Positions 54,288-64,000 of a stretch of DNA of 64,000 nucleotides are shown here, piece by piece. Position numbers and translations under genes: made by a program. The notes under the pieces are model-generated. The model had not been told where the DNA came from. It worked only from the letters and a program-made list of their open reading frames with translations, and made no database searches. This DNA comes from Eledone cirrhosa. Its lineage: Eukaryota > Mollusca > Cephalopoda > Octopoda > Eledonidae. The stretch covers positions 205,156,976 to 205,220,975 of the forward strand of contig OZ024740.1 in the NCBI GenBank assembly GCA_964016885.1, in the 5' to 3' direction. Position 1 is the stretch's first letter. Each line of letters opens with the position of its first letter.

Positions 54288-54925
54288 TTATTTAGGTTTG
54301 TTGGTTCACCACTGGATAGAACTGGTCATTCCGTATAGTCAACCTTGATGTAATATTAGGGATAGCACTCGATGTAATGCAACTCACCCGTCTTCGTTTG
54401 TGTTGGTGGTGGTGCAAGTACGGAGTTAATTATTATAAAATAACAGGAGGCTGGACTAGTGTAATTCCTTAAAAGGTTTATTATACTATGATCATTTCAG
54501 TGACCGGGTTCAGTATGAATCCAGTGACATCATCAGGTATTCAAAATTTAACAAAGGAATAGACAAGATCCATGTGGCTGAAAGCAGAGACAGGAGGGCG
54601 GCCGAACATTTAGCAGCTTCTAGCCCGGTCAGCCGCCCTCAAGTCCATATTATAATATATATATATTATTATTATTATATATATATATATAGTTAGTTCC
54701 ACAACAAATTACCAAACCATACTGAAGGATGTGCATTTCACTGTGCGGATTTTCAAGCCATGTATGATAGACATGGAAGTGTATATCAGCTGACTAGATT
54801 CTGCGCGAAGGACGGCGATATTTTAGTGGTAAGGGAGATAACTCAAATTAGTCTGATGCGGGGGGGGGGGGATTATTTTCGTTTGAGTTAGTTCATTCCA
54901 AGTAAGATTTATGGTTATCCCAGGT
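54050..54925. other. Unrecognised, possible PLE untranslated end
   Basis: TA/TG microsatellites at 54,240-54,290. It contains 'tgacatcatcaggtattcaa' and 'gaccgggttcagtatgaa' blocks of unknown origin. It adjoins the PLE C-terminal fragment. No gene is supported. Confidence 0.35.
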
Positions 54926-54929
54926 CTTT

Positions 54930-55715
54930 TCAGTTATGTAACAAGTACTTTACAGCATGGGAGCAGTGATAAAAAAAATTGGCTCTCGTGTTAAAGCAAG
55001 TACTATTACATAACCTCTGCAAGAAATTTATTTTTTCATCAATACGCAGCTTACAGGATATTTCTCCATTTCTGTATGACCTGGATTTGACCAGAACTTT
55101 TAATTGAATGGAGTAATTCACGTCTGCCTCGTTGAGTGACCATATGTGGCTTGATAGCTTCATGGACGATCGCTTATCAAAGTGTCTAAAGGTGGTCTGA
55201 TGGTTAAGGAAGCATTCTTTAAACTGGTCCTTCGACATGCCTGCATATGTTTTGACGTCCTGTTGATTTGGTTGAGTGGATGTAACTTTAGCCTCATAGA
55301 CTACTGCAGGTATATTACACTGTTGTTGAAGAGGACATGCTTCTGGCCTTCTGCAAGTGCATCCGGATGAGGAAGAGCTCTTGGAGTTGGTGGTGATGTG
55401 GGTTTTCATATTTTTAGCACAGGAATATCTGAGTTTCACCTTAAGTCTGTATTTATATTCTATCGAGAAGTGCCTGTTTAAGAGTGCCAAGAATTTCCTA
55501 CTTACATTAGTTCTAACACCGAGCGAGAAGTGTGGACAGAACTAAATTATTTTTTTATTTGTATTCTCTTTCTACTGGTAGTGTGATTAGGAGGGGAGTA
55601 AGGAATTTTATCAGAGAAGCCGCAGTTATTGTAAGGTGGCACTCTGTCAAAGATGGAATTGTTAGAAGAAAGATTAGAAATCCTACTACTGATGTTTTTA
55701 ACGTCATCAAACACT
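54930..55715 (-). pseudogene. Penelope-like element, C-terminal part with GIY-YIG domain
   Basis: The minus strand has a 186-residue open frame, 55,490-54,930 (MALLNRHFSIEYKYRLKVKL, KLRYSCAKNMKTHI, the Cys cluster GCTCRRPEACPLQQQC, YEAKVTS, TYAGMSKDQFKECFLNHQTT, LSSHIWSLNEADVNYSIQ). Beyond 55,490 (upstream) a broken frame continues to about 55,715 (NISSRISNLSS, SIFDRVPPY). TYAGMSK..FK.C..NH...F ... LS.HIW.L is the GIY-YIG fold of PLEs (GIY-like TY-x-G, then the Arg/Asn-His region). The domain matches 58,880-59,440. Its N-terminal half lies just to the right on the opposite strand. Confidence 0.82.
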
Positions 55716-56250
55716 TGTGATGGCAGGCACTGGCTTTCGAGGGAAAAATTACCGGTACTGCTGACACCTACAACCTGAAATCGAGAGTCTATCCACCCAA
55801 GGTAAATAACTTCGTTTTTTTTCATTACTTTCCACTAACACTCTAGCCCTTTCCAAAACAAACTTAGCAGAGACATTAAAAAATTTAGGTCTTTCACTAT
55901 CACTTTCGTCCTATCTGATAAAACAAATAACATTTATGAAGTTGACCAAACTACTTACAACCATTTGGCATGAAAGACTATAACATCGAAGTACAAAAAA
56001 GCAGACCCCTTAGCTTACATTAACAACTTAGATAAGAAACTACAATACCTAGCTAATTGTGAGGCTTTTAATGGTCACAAGGTCGATTTTGCTACTAACC
56101 CTACTTGTAGACTGTTGAACCCAGCACGTACAGAGATGGGGTTAGTCAGCAAATCTATTCTTAAAGGATTAGTTAAGACCATTAGGAAGAAATCCAACCA
56201 GTGGGAAAACAATGATTCTGTTGTTAAGTGGTTCATTGTTAACTGCAGTA
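55716..56250 (+). pseudogene. Penelope-like element, N-terminal part, inverted relative to its C-terminal part
   Basis: The plus strand reads WQALAFEGKITGTADTYNLK then RVYPPK near 55,795, and in later frames the segment matching LKDHKVDFASNP and RLLNPARTEMGLV near 56,085-56,140. It aligns with 57,460-58,030 of the PLE copy to the right. Many lesions. The head-to-head junction with the C-terminal piece is at about 55,715-55,730. Confidence 0.75.
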
Positions 56251-56254
56251 GTGG

Positions 56255-56635
56255 ACAGCCATAATCTTTTTCTGCTTGTTGAAGCTTTCATAATCAGATG
56301 TGTTTAGTGATTATCCTTGCATCACCCCCCCCCCCCCCCACTACCATCATCACCATCATCATTTGTTGTCAAGGAATTTATAAACAATGTCAACAGGTTG
56401 AAATGGTTTGACATCTTTTCTTCAGTTCTGCTAATTGTTGATATCAGTCTTTCTTTTCACATTCAAGGCCTCTGCCATTAGACTGAGACCATGCTGGGGC
56501 ACCACATTCTTTTATTGGCTTCAGTCATTAGACTGTGACCATGCTGGGGCACCACATTCTTTTATTGGCTTCAGTCATTAGACTGACCATGCTGGGGCAC
56601 CTCCCTGATACGATATAATCAATCATCTGTTTCTA
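56255..56635. repeat. Triplicated 'catgctggggcacc' SINE fragment
   Basis: 'attagactgagaccatgctg' is repeated three times (56,478, 56,529, 56,578) with a period of about 50 bp. A C-run is at 56,327-56,339. Confidence 0.7.
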
Positions 56636-56659
56636 CGAGATGTCTCCTTCTGGTTCTAG

Positions 56660-56970
56660 TTCATACACACACACACGCACACACACCCATACACATATAT
56701 ACATGTACACACATACATACACAGACACATACATGCACACACACATACACACATATGTAGACACACACCACACATATATGCACATGCGTGCATACACATA
56801 CAAACATACACACTCACATATTCACACCAACACACACACATATATATATATATATACCCACCCCCACACTCACACACACACTTACATATACACGCACACT
56901 CACATATACACACACATACTCACATACACACACACACGCACACACACACATATATATATATATATAGAGA
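56660..56970. repeat. CA/TA-rich microsatellite tract
   Basis: About 310 bp of (CA)n with TATA interruptions; (TA)n at 56,950-56,966. Confidence 0.92.
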
Positions 56971-57439
56971 GAGAGGTAGAACACTGGAAGGTAATATCCA
57001 TAGTAGTAGAGCACTCAGTCCAAGGGACGAGTTAGGTAGAAGTAGTAACACAACAGTTAGTTCACTATACCTAGAACAATTGCTTCACCTTATGCGGATC
57101 TTCAGCTCGGAGTGGTAATGGTTATGCGGAACAAGAAGGACAACCGTCGCATGCGCAGAAACGGTCACTTCACCCAAGCGATACAAAACCACGGGCGAAA
57201 GGTGTAAGGGAGATAACTGCGAATGTCCAGAATAAAATGTTCGAGTTGATTAGAAAATTAGAATGTTGTTGTTATTCAATTCTGAGCTTTGTAGTTATGC
57301 AAGAGGTGTTTCCAGGCATGTGGACAACGTGAGAAGATTTCATTTCTTGAATTTAGACAAACGCTATTGCATAATCTCCTTAGAATATTTATCCTTTCTT
57401 CAATACACAGTCTACAAGACGGATTGCTTGGACTTGGAA

Positions 57440-58470
57440 GCGTTCCTGGCGAGCTTAAGATGGCGAGCTCTAGCTTTCGATGGCAAAATTACAGGCACCA
57501 GTAACACCTTCGACCTGAGATCGAGAGCCTACCCTCCTAAGGTAACTGAACTCGCTCCTTTCGAAGTGGACCTTTTTGACGTAGTCGCTAACATTTCCTT
57601 TCGCAAACACTCTAACACCTTCCAAACTAGAAATTTAGGTCTTCCAATAACACTTTCGTTCTTTCTGACAAAACCAATAATATTTACAAAGTCGACAACA
57701 CTACTTACAGCCACTTGGCACGTAACGCCATACCTCTAAATATAAGAAGGCTAACCCTATGGCCTACCACAACATCAATACAGAAGCCAAAGACCTTGCT
57801 GCCACCCTTAAGGTAGATAAGAAACTACAATGCTTAGTTAAACGTGAGGCGTTTCTCACCCTGAAGGATCACAAGGTAGACTTTGCTTCTAATCCCATGT
57901 GTAGACTACTAAACCCGGCACGCACGGAAATGGGACTAGTCACTAAGGCTATACTTAGGAACATAGTTAAGACCATTAGGACCAAGTCCAACCTGTCCCA
58001 GTGGGAGAACAGTAACTCCGTCATTAAGTGGTTTAACTCCTTTAAATCCAAAAAAGTGAAGTTCACGCAATTCGACATTGTAGATTTTTACCCGTCGATC
58101 TCAGAGACCCTGTTAAACAAAGCGTTGGACTTTGCTACCACTTACACTACCGTCCATGTTTTAGACAGGGAGATCATCGTTCACTGCCGGAAAACCCTCC
58201 TCTTCAACAACGGAGTAGCCTGGGCCCAAAAGTCAACCACTTCAGAACTATTCAACGTCTCCATTGGATCGTTCGACAGTGCTGACGTATGCGACTTGGT
58301 TGGCTTATTTATTTTAGATATATTACATGTTAGATTCCGGGGACTTCCACGCGGGAATATACCGCGACGATGGTCTGACCTTATCGAGCCATAAAAGTGG
58401 TCACGACATCGACCGGTTTAAAAAAAGATTTAACTTGTACTTTTAATGAGTTAGGACTTAGGATAACGGT
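57440..58470 (+). pseudogene. Penelope-like RT region
   Basis: ALAFDGKITGTSNTFDLRSR, then RAYPPKV near 57,520. A frameshifted Ile/Thr-rich segment follows, then a 211-residue frame from 57,759 (MAYHNINTEAKDLAATLKVD, REAFLTLKDHKVDFASNP, CRLLNPARTEMGLVTKAIL, FTQFDIVDFYPSISETLLNK with the first catalytic Asp, NNGVAWAQKST, and VCDLVGLFILDIL). Past a frameshift near 58,330, AGIYRDDGLTLSSH at about 58,350 carries the catalytic YRDD box. Stops follow near 58,445. The RT motifs D...DFYPSI and YRDDGL are kept. The copy at 55.7-56.25 kb shows the same residues. Confidence 0.83.
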
Positions 58471-59440
58471 AGCTACCAACCTCTCTAGTGTAGATTTCTT
58501 AGACATTAATTTATACCTTCGCACATACCTTCACACATACTTTCAGACCCTTCCATAAATTAAATGAAAAACTTAATTACATACACACGGACTCATGCCA
58601 CCCTCCTACTGTTTTTAGAAACTTCGTAAATAATATCAGTACTAGAATCTCTAACTTCTCTAATAAGGCAATTTTTGTCAGAGCGTCCCCTACTATAACA
58701 CGGCTACTATAACAGCGGCTTCTTGCAACCAATTACTTACTTCCCCACTAACACCAACAGCAATAAGAAAAGAAATCGTAACAATAGACAAACTATCTGG
58801 TTCTCTCCTCCCTTCTCACTCAACGTTAAAACTAATGTAGGAATAATTTTTTTAGCCCCCTTAGATAGACACTTTTCCATAAGTCACAAATACTGCTCCA
58901 TCTTTAACAGACATAGAGTAAAACTAGAGTACTCCTGCACTAAGAATATGAAGGCCTACATCACCAACAGTCCTAAGAGCGGCACCCCACCAGGATGTTC
59001 TTGCCGAAAGCCTGAAGCTTGTCCCCTTCAATAGCAATGCAACACACCCACTGTAGTTTATGAAGCTGTGGTCACTTCCAACCGACTAAATCAACCGTAG
59101 GAGGTCAAATCCTATGTGGGCATGGCGGAGGGCCGATTTAAGGAATGCATCCTGAACCATCAGTCGACCTTTAGGTACCCAGACAAACGATCATCCACAA
59201 AGCTCGCGAGCCACGTATGGTCCCTCAAAGACTCAGGTATAGATTACTCCATTCAATGGAAAGCTATCACTAAGTCCAGGCCATACGCAAGGGGCAATCC
59301 GTCTTGTATTGAAGAAAGGATAAATATTCTAAGGAGATTACGCAATAGCGATTGCCTAAATACAAGAAATAAAATCTTCTCCCGTTGTCCACATGCCTGG
59401 AAACACCTCTTGCATAACTACAAAGCTCCGGATTGAATAA
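58471..59440 (+). pseudogene. Penelope-like linker and GIY-YIG endonuclease
   Basis: Degenerate to 58,720 (ISTRISNFSNKAIFVRASP near 58,640). The frame 58,723-59,034 has DRHFSISHKYCSIFNRHRVK, VKLEYSCTKNMKAYIT and the Cys cluster GCSCRKPEACPL. After an in-frame stop near 59,035 and another near 59,098, 59,116-59,436 gives GMAEGRFKECILNHQSTF, KLASHVWSLKDSGIDYSIQW and ends KHLLHNYKAPD. The GIY-YIG nuclease nicks the target to start reverse transcription. The C-x-C-x6-C Cys cluster before it recurs in the 55-kb copy. At least two stops inactivate it. Confidence 0.83.
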
Positions 59441-59677
59441 CAACAACACTCTAATTTTCTAATCAACTCAAACATTTTATTCCAGACATTCGCAGTTATC
59501 TCCCTTAAACCTTTCGCCCGTGGTTTTGTATTGCTTGGGTGAAGTGACCGTTTTTGCGCATGCGCGTTCATACGGTTGTTCTTCCTGTTCCGTATAACCA
59601 TTACCAGTCCGAGCTGAAGATCTGCATAAGGTGAAACAATTGTTCTCGGTATGGTGAACTAACTGTTGGGTTACTAC

Positions 59678-59681
<4 letters not shown>

Positions 59682-59719
<38 letters not shown>

Positions 59720-59890
59720 TCACTCACATATATACACACACACTCACATATACACACACACACTGTCACATACACACACACACACTCACATATACACACA
59801 CACCCACATACACACACACACTCACGTATACATACACACTGTTACATATACACACTCACATATACACAGACACGCACTTACATATACACA
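59682..59890. repeat. (TA)n and (CA)n microsatellite tract
   Basis: (TA)n at 59,682-59,714, then CA-rich sequence to 59,890. Confidence 0.92.
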
Positions 59891-59954
59891 TATTTTAAGC
59901 ATTTTTTTTGTATTTCCTTATTAGTACTCTGGCACTCACTTCAATTATTCAATA

Positions 59955-60136
59955 ATGGTTTCTAAGTTAGGCACAAGCCCAACAATCTTTTAGAAGAGGG
60001 AAAAGGCGATTAAATTGACCCCAGTGCATTACTGGTACTTTATTTTATCGACCTCTTAAGGATGAAAGGCAAAGCTAACCACAGTGAGATTTAAAATCAG
60101 GGCATAAAGGGCCGTAACTCTATGCTGCAAAGCAAT
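59955..60136 (-). repeat. OR-type tRNA-derived SINE
   Basis: Plus-strand 'gtttctaagttaggcacaag', 'gcattactggtactttattt' and 'gatgaaaggcaaagctaacc' are the reverse of the standard SINE. Diverged at the B box. Confidence 0.75.
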
Positions 60137-60205
60137 TATTCAATAATAGGAGCTAACAAGGCACCCTGTATGTGGTTGCTAGACATACTAGAAATAGTAG
60201 TCAAA

Positions 60206-60206
<1 letters not shown>

Positions 60207-60281
<75 letters not shown>
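60207..60281. repeat. (ACT)n microsatellite
   Basis: About 25 ACT units without interruption. Confidence 0.97.
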
Positions 60282-60282
<1 letters not shown>

Positions 60283-60399
60283 CAATCTTACACTTTGGTA
60301 GCACACCAAATTACATCTCATGGCACGCCAGTGTAGGTTTAGAGTTAAGTTTGTGGTTAAGAATCATAATCTCTTATGTTTCAATGTAGGAATCCAAAG

Positions 60400-60535
60400 A
60401 TCTTTCTCCTCCTCCTTCTTCTTCTCCTTCTTCTTGCCAGGGTTATTGAGACAGAGTCCTCAAGCATGCCTTCCAGCAGGTCCTGTCAGAGCCAAAACAT
60501 CTCCAATTGATCTGATTGGATCCCTCTCTTCCTAA
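60400..60535 (-). pseudogene. LINE RT C-terminal scrap, family B
   Basis: 'agacagagtcctcaagcatg' and 'aggtcctgtcagagccaaaa' match 31,123-31,175 and the reverse of 51,660-51,720. Preceded by (TCC/TTC)n. Confidence 0.55.
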
Positions 60536-60850
60536 AACCCCACTTCAAAAAACTGCCCCATAGAGACAAAGAAATAATGGGGATGTTTGTGATGGGATGT
60601 TGAAAAATTGAAATTTCAAAAGAAACTTTTTTTTTTTTTGCGGAATTGTAATCTCTGATGTTTCCAATGTAGGAATCTGAAGAAATTTTCTAAAAATCAA
60701 ACAAAAATATATTCATGGAGCAATGTTTGAATGTTGCCAGAATTAACATTATCTTTCCTTTATCACTCCAAGATCAATAAAATAAGTGCCAGTTGGATAT
60801 ATATGGTCATTGATTCTATTGATTATTCTGGTGTTCTCATTGCCCAAGGA
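60536..60850. other. Unrecognised sequence
   Basis: A T-run at 60,629-60,640. A short SINE scrap ('ccaagatcaataaaataag') near 60,768. No gene. Confidence 0.4.
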
Positions 60851-60854
60851 AAAA

Positions 60855-61172
60855 AAATCATCATCATCATCATCACCACCACCATCACCATCACCACTGC
60901 CACAACCACTAAAAGCACCACCAAAACCAACACCATCATCATCACCACCACCACCAAAACCACTACCACCACCACCTCCACCATCACTATTACAACAACC
61001 ACCACAATCATCATCATCACCACCACCATCACCATCACAACAACCATCACCACCATCATCATCATCATCACCACCACCACTACCACCACCACCACCACCA
61101 CCACCACCAAAACCATCACTAAAACAACCACCACCACCACCACCACCAGCATCACCATCACTAAAACCATCA
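60855..61172. repeat. (ATC)n/(ACC)n compound microsatellite
   Basis: About 315 bp of CAT, CAC and AAC triplets. All long frames across it (Pro/Ser-, Thr/Ile- and Val/Met-rich) are artefacts. Confidence 0.97.
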
Positions 61173-61329
61173 GCTATGGTATTAGCAGAAATAATATTCT
61201 GCTAAAGCTTTACATAGATAAAAGGTCTGACAACCAAATTTATAGAACATATATTGAGAACATTTGATTAAGTTGTGTTGAAATATGAAGACTTCTTCTA
61301 TTTTGTATTTATAGATTCTTTCCCATTAT

Positions 61330-61540
61330 TGGGGTGGAATGGCAGTATCGGTAGAGTGTCAGGCAATATGTTTTGTGGCATATAGTTACGGCTCTTTACA
61401 TCACTCCAGGGTTACCTTTGCCTTTCGTCCTTACAGAGTCAATAAAATAAAGTACCAGTAGTGCACTGGGGTTGATATAATTGACTTTCTCTTCCCCCCA
61501 AAATGTTGGTCTTGTGCCTAATTCAGAAACCATTATTTAT
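61330..61540 (+). repeat. OR-type tRNA-derived SINE, full copy
   Basis: 'ggcagtatcggtagagtgtc' (A-box head), 'ttacagagtcaataaaataa', 'ttggtcttgtgcctaattca', then an AT(TT)n tail. Confidence 0.8.
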
Positions 61541-61564
61541 TTATTTATTTATTCTTTTACTTTT

Positions 61565-61760
61565 TTTTACCCTTTACTGCTTTCAGTCGCTAGGCTGCAG
61601 TCATGCTGGGAGACCACTTTAATTTAGTCAATCATATTAAACCCAGTACTTATTTCTCAACTCTGGTACTAATTTTATCAATTTCCTTTTTGTTAAACTG
61701 CTAAGTTACAAGACACAAACATAGACACAGACTAATATAAACTCACACAGGTTCACACAT
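61565..61760 (+). repeat. 'catgctggggcacc' family SINE, longest copy
   Basis: 'tttcagtcgctaggctgcag', 'tcatgctgggagaccactt', 'aacccagtacttatttctca', 'aactgctaagttacaagaca', then an 'acacaaacatagacacagac' tail. Confidence 0.75.
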
Positions 61761-61764
61761 ATAA

Positions 61765-62085
61765 ACCATCATCATCATCTTATGTATATTTTTACATGTT
61801 TGCAAGAGTTGAATGAGCACTTTCCTGCATAGGCACCTTCCACTGGTAGCGTTCTTTCGTCACCTCCTCTGTGAAGTTCACCTTTGTCCATGTTTTTCTT
61901 AGTCGTCTTCTATTGTAGCTTCTTCCACTGGCATCTTCTGGCACTTCTTCACCCAGCAATCATCATCCATATGCATCACATGTCCATACCAGTGCAGACT
62001 TGCACACTACATCTGATTTCTCTTCTACCCAGTTTTTCTCTCAGTTCACCCATGTTTTCCAGTGAAATATACTGTATTTGAATTA
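61765..62085 (-). pseudogene. LINE RT C-terminal fragment with short (GAT)n tail
   Basis: The complement reads, in broken frames, GHVMRMDDDCWVKKCQK near 61,960-61,990, EEATIEDD near 61,905 and EKHGQR near 61,880, then GATGATGATG at 61,767-61,778. WVKKCQ-type motifs with a R.W....R end are the C-terminal end of the same broad LINE group as 37,604. Confidence 0.55.
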
Positions 62086-62515
62086 ATTAATTTAGAATTT
62101 GGAGAGATTTACTTAAATTTTTTTATTATTTTATTATCACTAGAATTTTTTTTTCCATATGCTGACACATATGTGTATATGTGTGTGTGTGTGTATGTGC
62201 ATATACATACATTTATATGTATGAGTATATAAATATAAACGCGCAAACATAGACACTCTTAAAAAAATACACACTCACAGACATACATTCACACAAATAC
62301 ACATATACATTCACACATGCATTTACACAAACACACACATACATAGCATTTTCACCATCCCCTTCCTTCCTTTTACACACACATACATCCACACAGGCAG
62401 CAGATGTAAAGAGAGGAGTAGTATGAGGTAGTCAAACTACTCCTTTACGTGTTGTGACAGAATCAGAGAAATTTATATATAGAAGATGACATTTGTAACA
62501 GAACTTAAGAAAAGA
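62086..62515. other. AT-rich with TG/CA runs, no gene
   Basis: (TG)n near 62,178-62,192 and a CA-rich stretch at 62,240-62,400. Confidence 0.5.
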
Positions 62516-62640
62516 TTCATCACCATCATTATCATCACTGTTTAATGTCCATTTTTCCAAGCTGGCATGGGTTAGACAAGTTGTCCTGTTGTGAGCAATG
62601 CCAGGTCAGGTGACCATGTCTTGCTCATATATCAAGTTAC
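62515..62640 (-). repeat. (GAT)n LINE-tail repeat, end only
   Basis: 'catcaccatcattatcatca' then 'tttttccaagctggcatggg' and 'gttgtgagcaatgccaggtc'. Confidence 0.7.
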
Positions 62641-63215
62641 ATTAGAAAATTATAATTAAATAGGAATCCTTAAAAATGGGTGGTTTTGTTTCCTAGAATT
62701 AGAAGTAGGTGAGTATCTAACGAGTTAATATAGGGTGAGTGAGAACAATTTGCAGAAACTGATGTAGTTATTAGCAGAAAATTATCAACTACTTTCATCC
62801 GACACTTACAACATTACATTGAGTTGAAAAATAAATACATTTATTTTGTTTTTCTCTTTTGGGATATTTCTGATTCCCTAAAGCAAAATAACAAAAAAAA
62901 AAAGTTTTCCCTAAAGAGTTTAGCTATTAACAGTTTGACATTTTCATATGCGCATATTTAATTTCTCTTTGAATATAATTCTGGAAAGTGTCCTTGACTG
63001 TTTAACAATAAAACCAGTTTAGTAAGTTAAATGAACTAAAATGCCTTAGTTGTCAACATAACATGTCACATGTGTATTTATCTATTTCTGATATTCTCAT
63101 GTGAATTATTTCTGGCCAAATAGTTAGAGATGTTAGCTGGCTACCAGAGAGATAGCTTGTATTCCATCACTGTCATTGTACATTGAATGTATGTATGTTT
63201 GTATGGACACCCAAT
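62641..63215. other. No gene seen
   Basis: AT-rich, unrecognised. Confidence 0.45.
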
Positions 63216-63219
63216 CGTG

Positions 63220-63935
63220 CGGTTAAACCACTGGAAGTGAAGGACCCCTAGCCTTTGTAAGGGCATTCTTCTAGGAAAAGGCAACTCAGGAAAAGGATAA
63301 CTCCGATATAAAACCTGCGGCTCAGTAGTTACCGATGATGTTGATCATTTCTTCTTTTCGGGTTATAGCTACTGTCGCTGAGAGAGTGGGATTGGCTCAG
63401 TGCACAGTCTTTCCTCACTTTAAAAAATATCTTCACGCACAGGCATTTCACGATAGAATTAATTAATAATTATTAATAATGGTATATCATGCAATGGCCA
63501 TACTCGATAACGAGGGGGCAGCCATCATGTATGTATGTATGTATGTATGTTTGGTGCTACTGGTAACATGTATTCCAGTACAACCTGTCCCATGGTCGGG
63601 CCGTTGGCGACTAAACTGGCAACCCACTAAGGTTTCTTGGTGAGGAGGGTGACTTTGGACATCCTGCAGGACTAAAAACAAAACCTGTCAAAGGAGCTCT
63701 TAAGAGTCAATGGCCATCCAAAATCACCGGGAGAGATGACCCCTTAGCCTTTGTCAAGGCAGAATTCTAGGAGAAGGAAAACTCTGATATAACACCTGCC
63801 ACTCTGATGGTATCCAATGATGTTGACTTGTTCTTCTTTTTGGTAAATATCATCTTGGTTAAGAGAGTGGGACTGGCTTTGTGCAGTGCCTTTGCTCACT
63901 ATAAAAGCTTCACGGCACAGGCATTGCTTTATATA
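63220..63935. repeat. About 220-bp direct repeat pair
   Basis: 63,220-63,450 and 63,715-63,935 share, in the same order and strand, 'ccttagcctttgt', 'aactc.gatataa.acctgc', 'atgatgttga', 'ttcttcttttt.gg', 'gagagtggga.tggct' and 'cac.gcacaggcatt'. The offset is about 490 bp. Between them is a (GTAT)n run at 63,528-63,551. Could be LTR-like ends of a small element or a local duplication. Confidence 0.6.
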
Positions 63936-64000
63936 TGGAGATCTCTCTGCACTTGTCGTCACATGGTACCATGGGCCTAGCACTATGTGTCAATAATTGT

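Larger units (their letters stand above)
57038..59681 (+). mobile_element. Penelope-like element with about 390-bp inverted terminal repeats
   Basis: 57,038-57,428 and 59,294-59,681 are inverted copies at about 90% identity by eye, including 'aagggagataactgcgaatg', 'catttcttg' and the last about 48 codons of the ORF. The ORF (next entries) lies between. (TA)n follows the right end. The 5' copy thus carries, reversed, the GIY-YIG tail coding sequence. Confidence 0.87.

Noticed and set aside
56640..57035. 131-codon His/Thr/Tyr-rich ORF
   Set aside because: CA/TA microsatellite translation.
60731..61267. Thr/Ile-, Pro/Ser- and Val/Met-rich ORFs
   Set aside because: All frames through one CAT/CAC microsatellite stay open; no gene.

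Overview
The window reads as intergenic or intronic DNA of a coleoid cephalopod, most likely an octopus. The evidence is several tRNA-derived SINE families typical of these animals, LINE 3' ends with (GAT)n tails, AT-rich single-copy sequence, long TA, CA and CAT/CAC microsatellites, and crowding by metazoan-only transposon classes. This is inference from repeat content; no species-diagnostic gene is present. No complete host protein-coding gene was found. The only host-derived coding piece is an exon-sized fragment matching the N-terminus of RMND5 (the GID/CTLH ubiquitin-ligase subunit, GID2 homologue) at 43,411-43,537. It sits inside a foldback DNA transposon and looks like a captured gene fragment.

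Layout. 1-2,864: minus-strand 5'-truncated CR1-like LINE, running off the window edge. 2,877-3,674: internally deleted pogo/Tigger-like transposon. 3.7-10.3 kb: SINEs, LINE fragments and TTAA-flanked MITEs. 11.3-12.4 kb: Penelope-like (PLE) fragment joined to a LINE 3' end. 12,513-12,828: near-perfect 316-bp palindrome. 13,045-13,673: non-autonomous Helitron. 14,255-14,416: hAT-like MITE. 15,283-16,073: long-TIR foldback element inserted in a SINE with a perfect 8-bp target duplication. 17,014-20,770: nearly full CR1-like LINE whose ORF1 is fused to ORF2. 21,450-25,526: LTR retrotransposon with gag, protease, RT, RNase H and integrase. 25,543-26,848: complete-length mariner. 27,612-27,928: hAT-like MITE. 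28,512-29,590: remnant of a second LTR element. 30-34.7 kb: LINE-tail repeats. 34,741-36,065: 37-bp minisatellite. 36,985-39,200: 32-bp minisatellite split by a LINE (37,198-38,939). 39.6-42.7 kb: LINE, SINE, MITE and mariner fragments. 42,735-44,325: foldback complex with the RMND5-like exon. 45,250-47,310: PLE with inverted flanks. 48,830-49,694: Helitron remnant. 50.3-51.8 kb: retroelement fragments. 54,930-56,250: inverted PLE. 57,038-59,681: PLE with about 390-bp inverted terminal repeats. 60-64 kb: microsatellites, SINEs, a LINE tail and a direct repeat.

How the parts relate. Nesting gives relative ages. The 15.3-kb foldback jumped into an older SINE. A SINE later landed inside the 43-44-kb foldback. 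A LINE split the 32-bp minisatellite. The mariner landed about 15 bp beyond the LTR element. The 37.2-38.9-kb LINE shows that the abundant dispersed repeats ending in (GAT)n are its 3' tail, so much of the anonymous repeat content of the window comes from one LINE family. Every transposon ORF seen carries stops, frameshifts or deletions, so none is clearly active as written.
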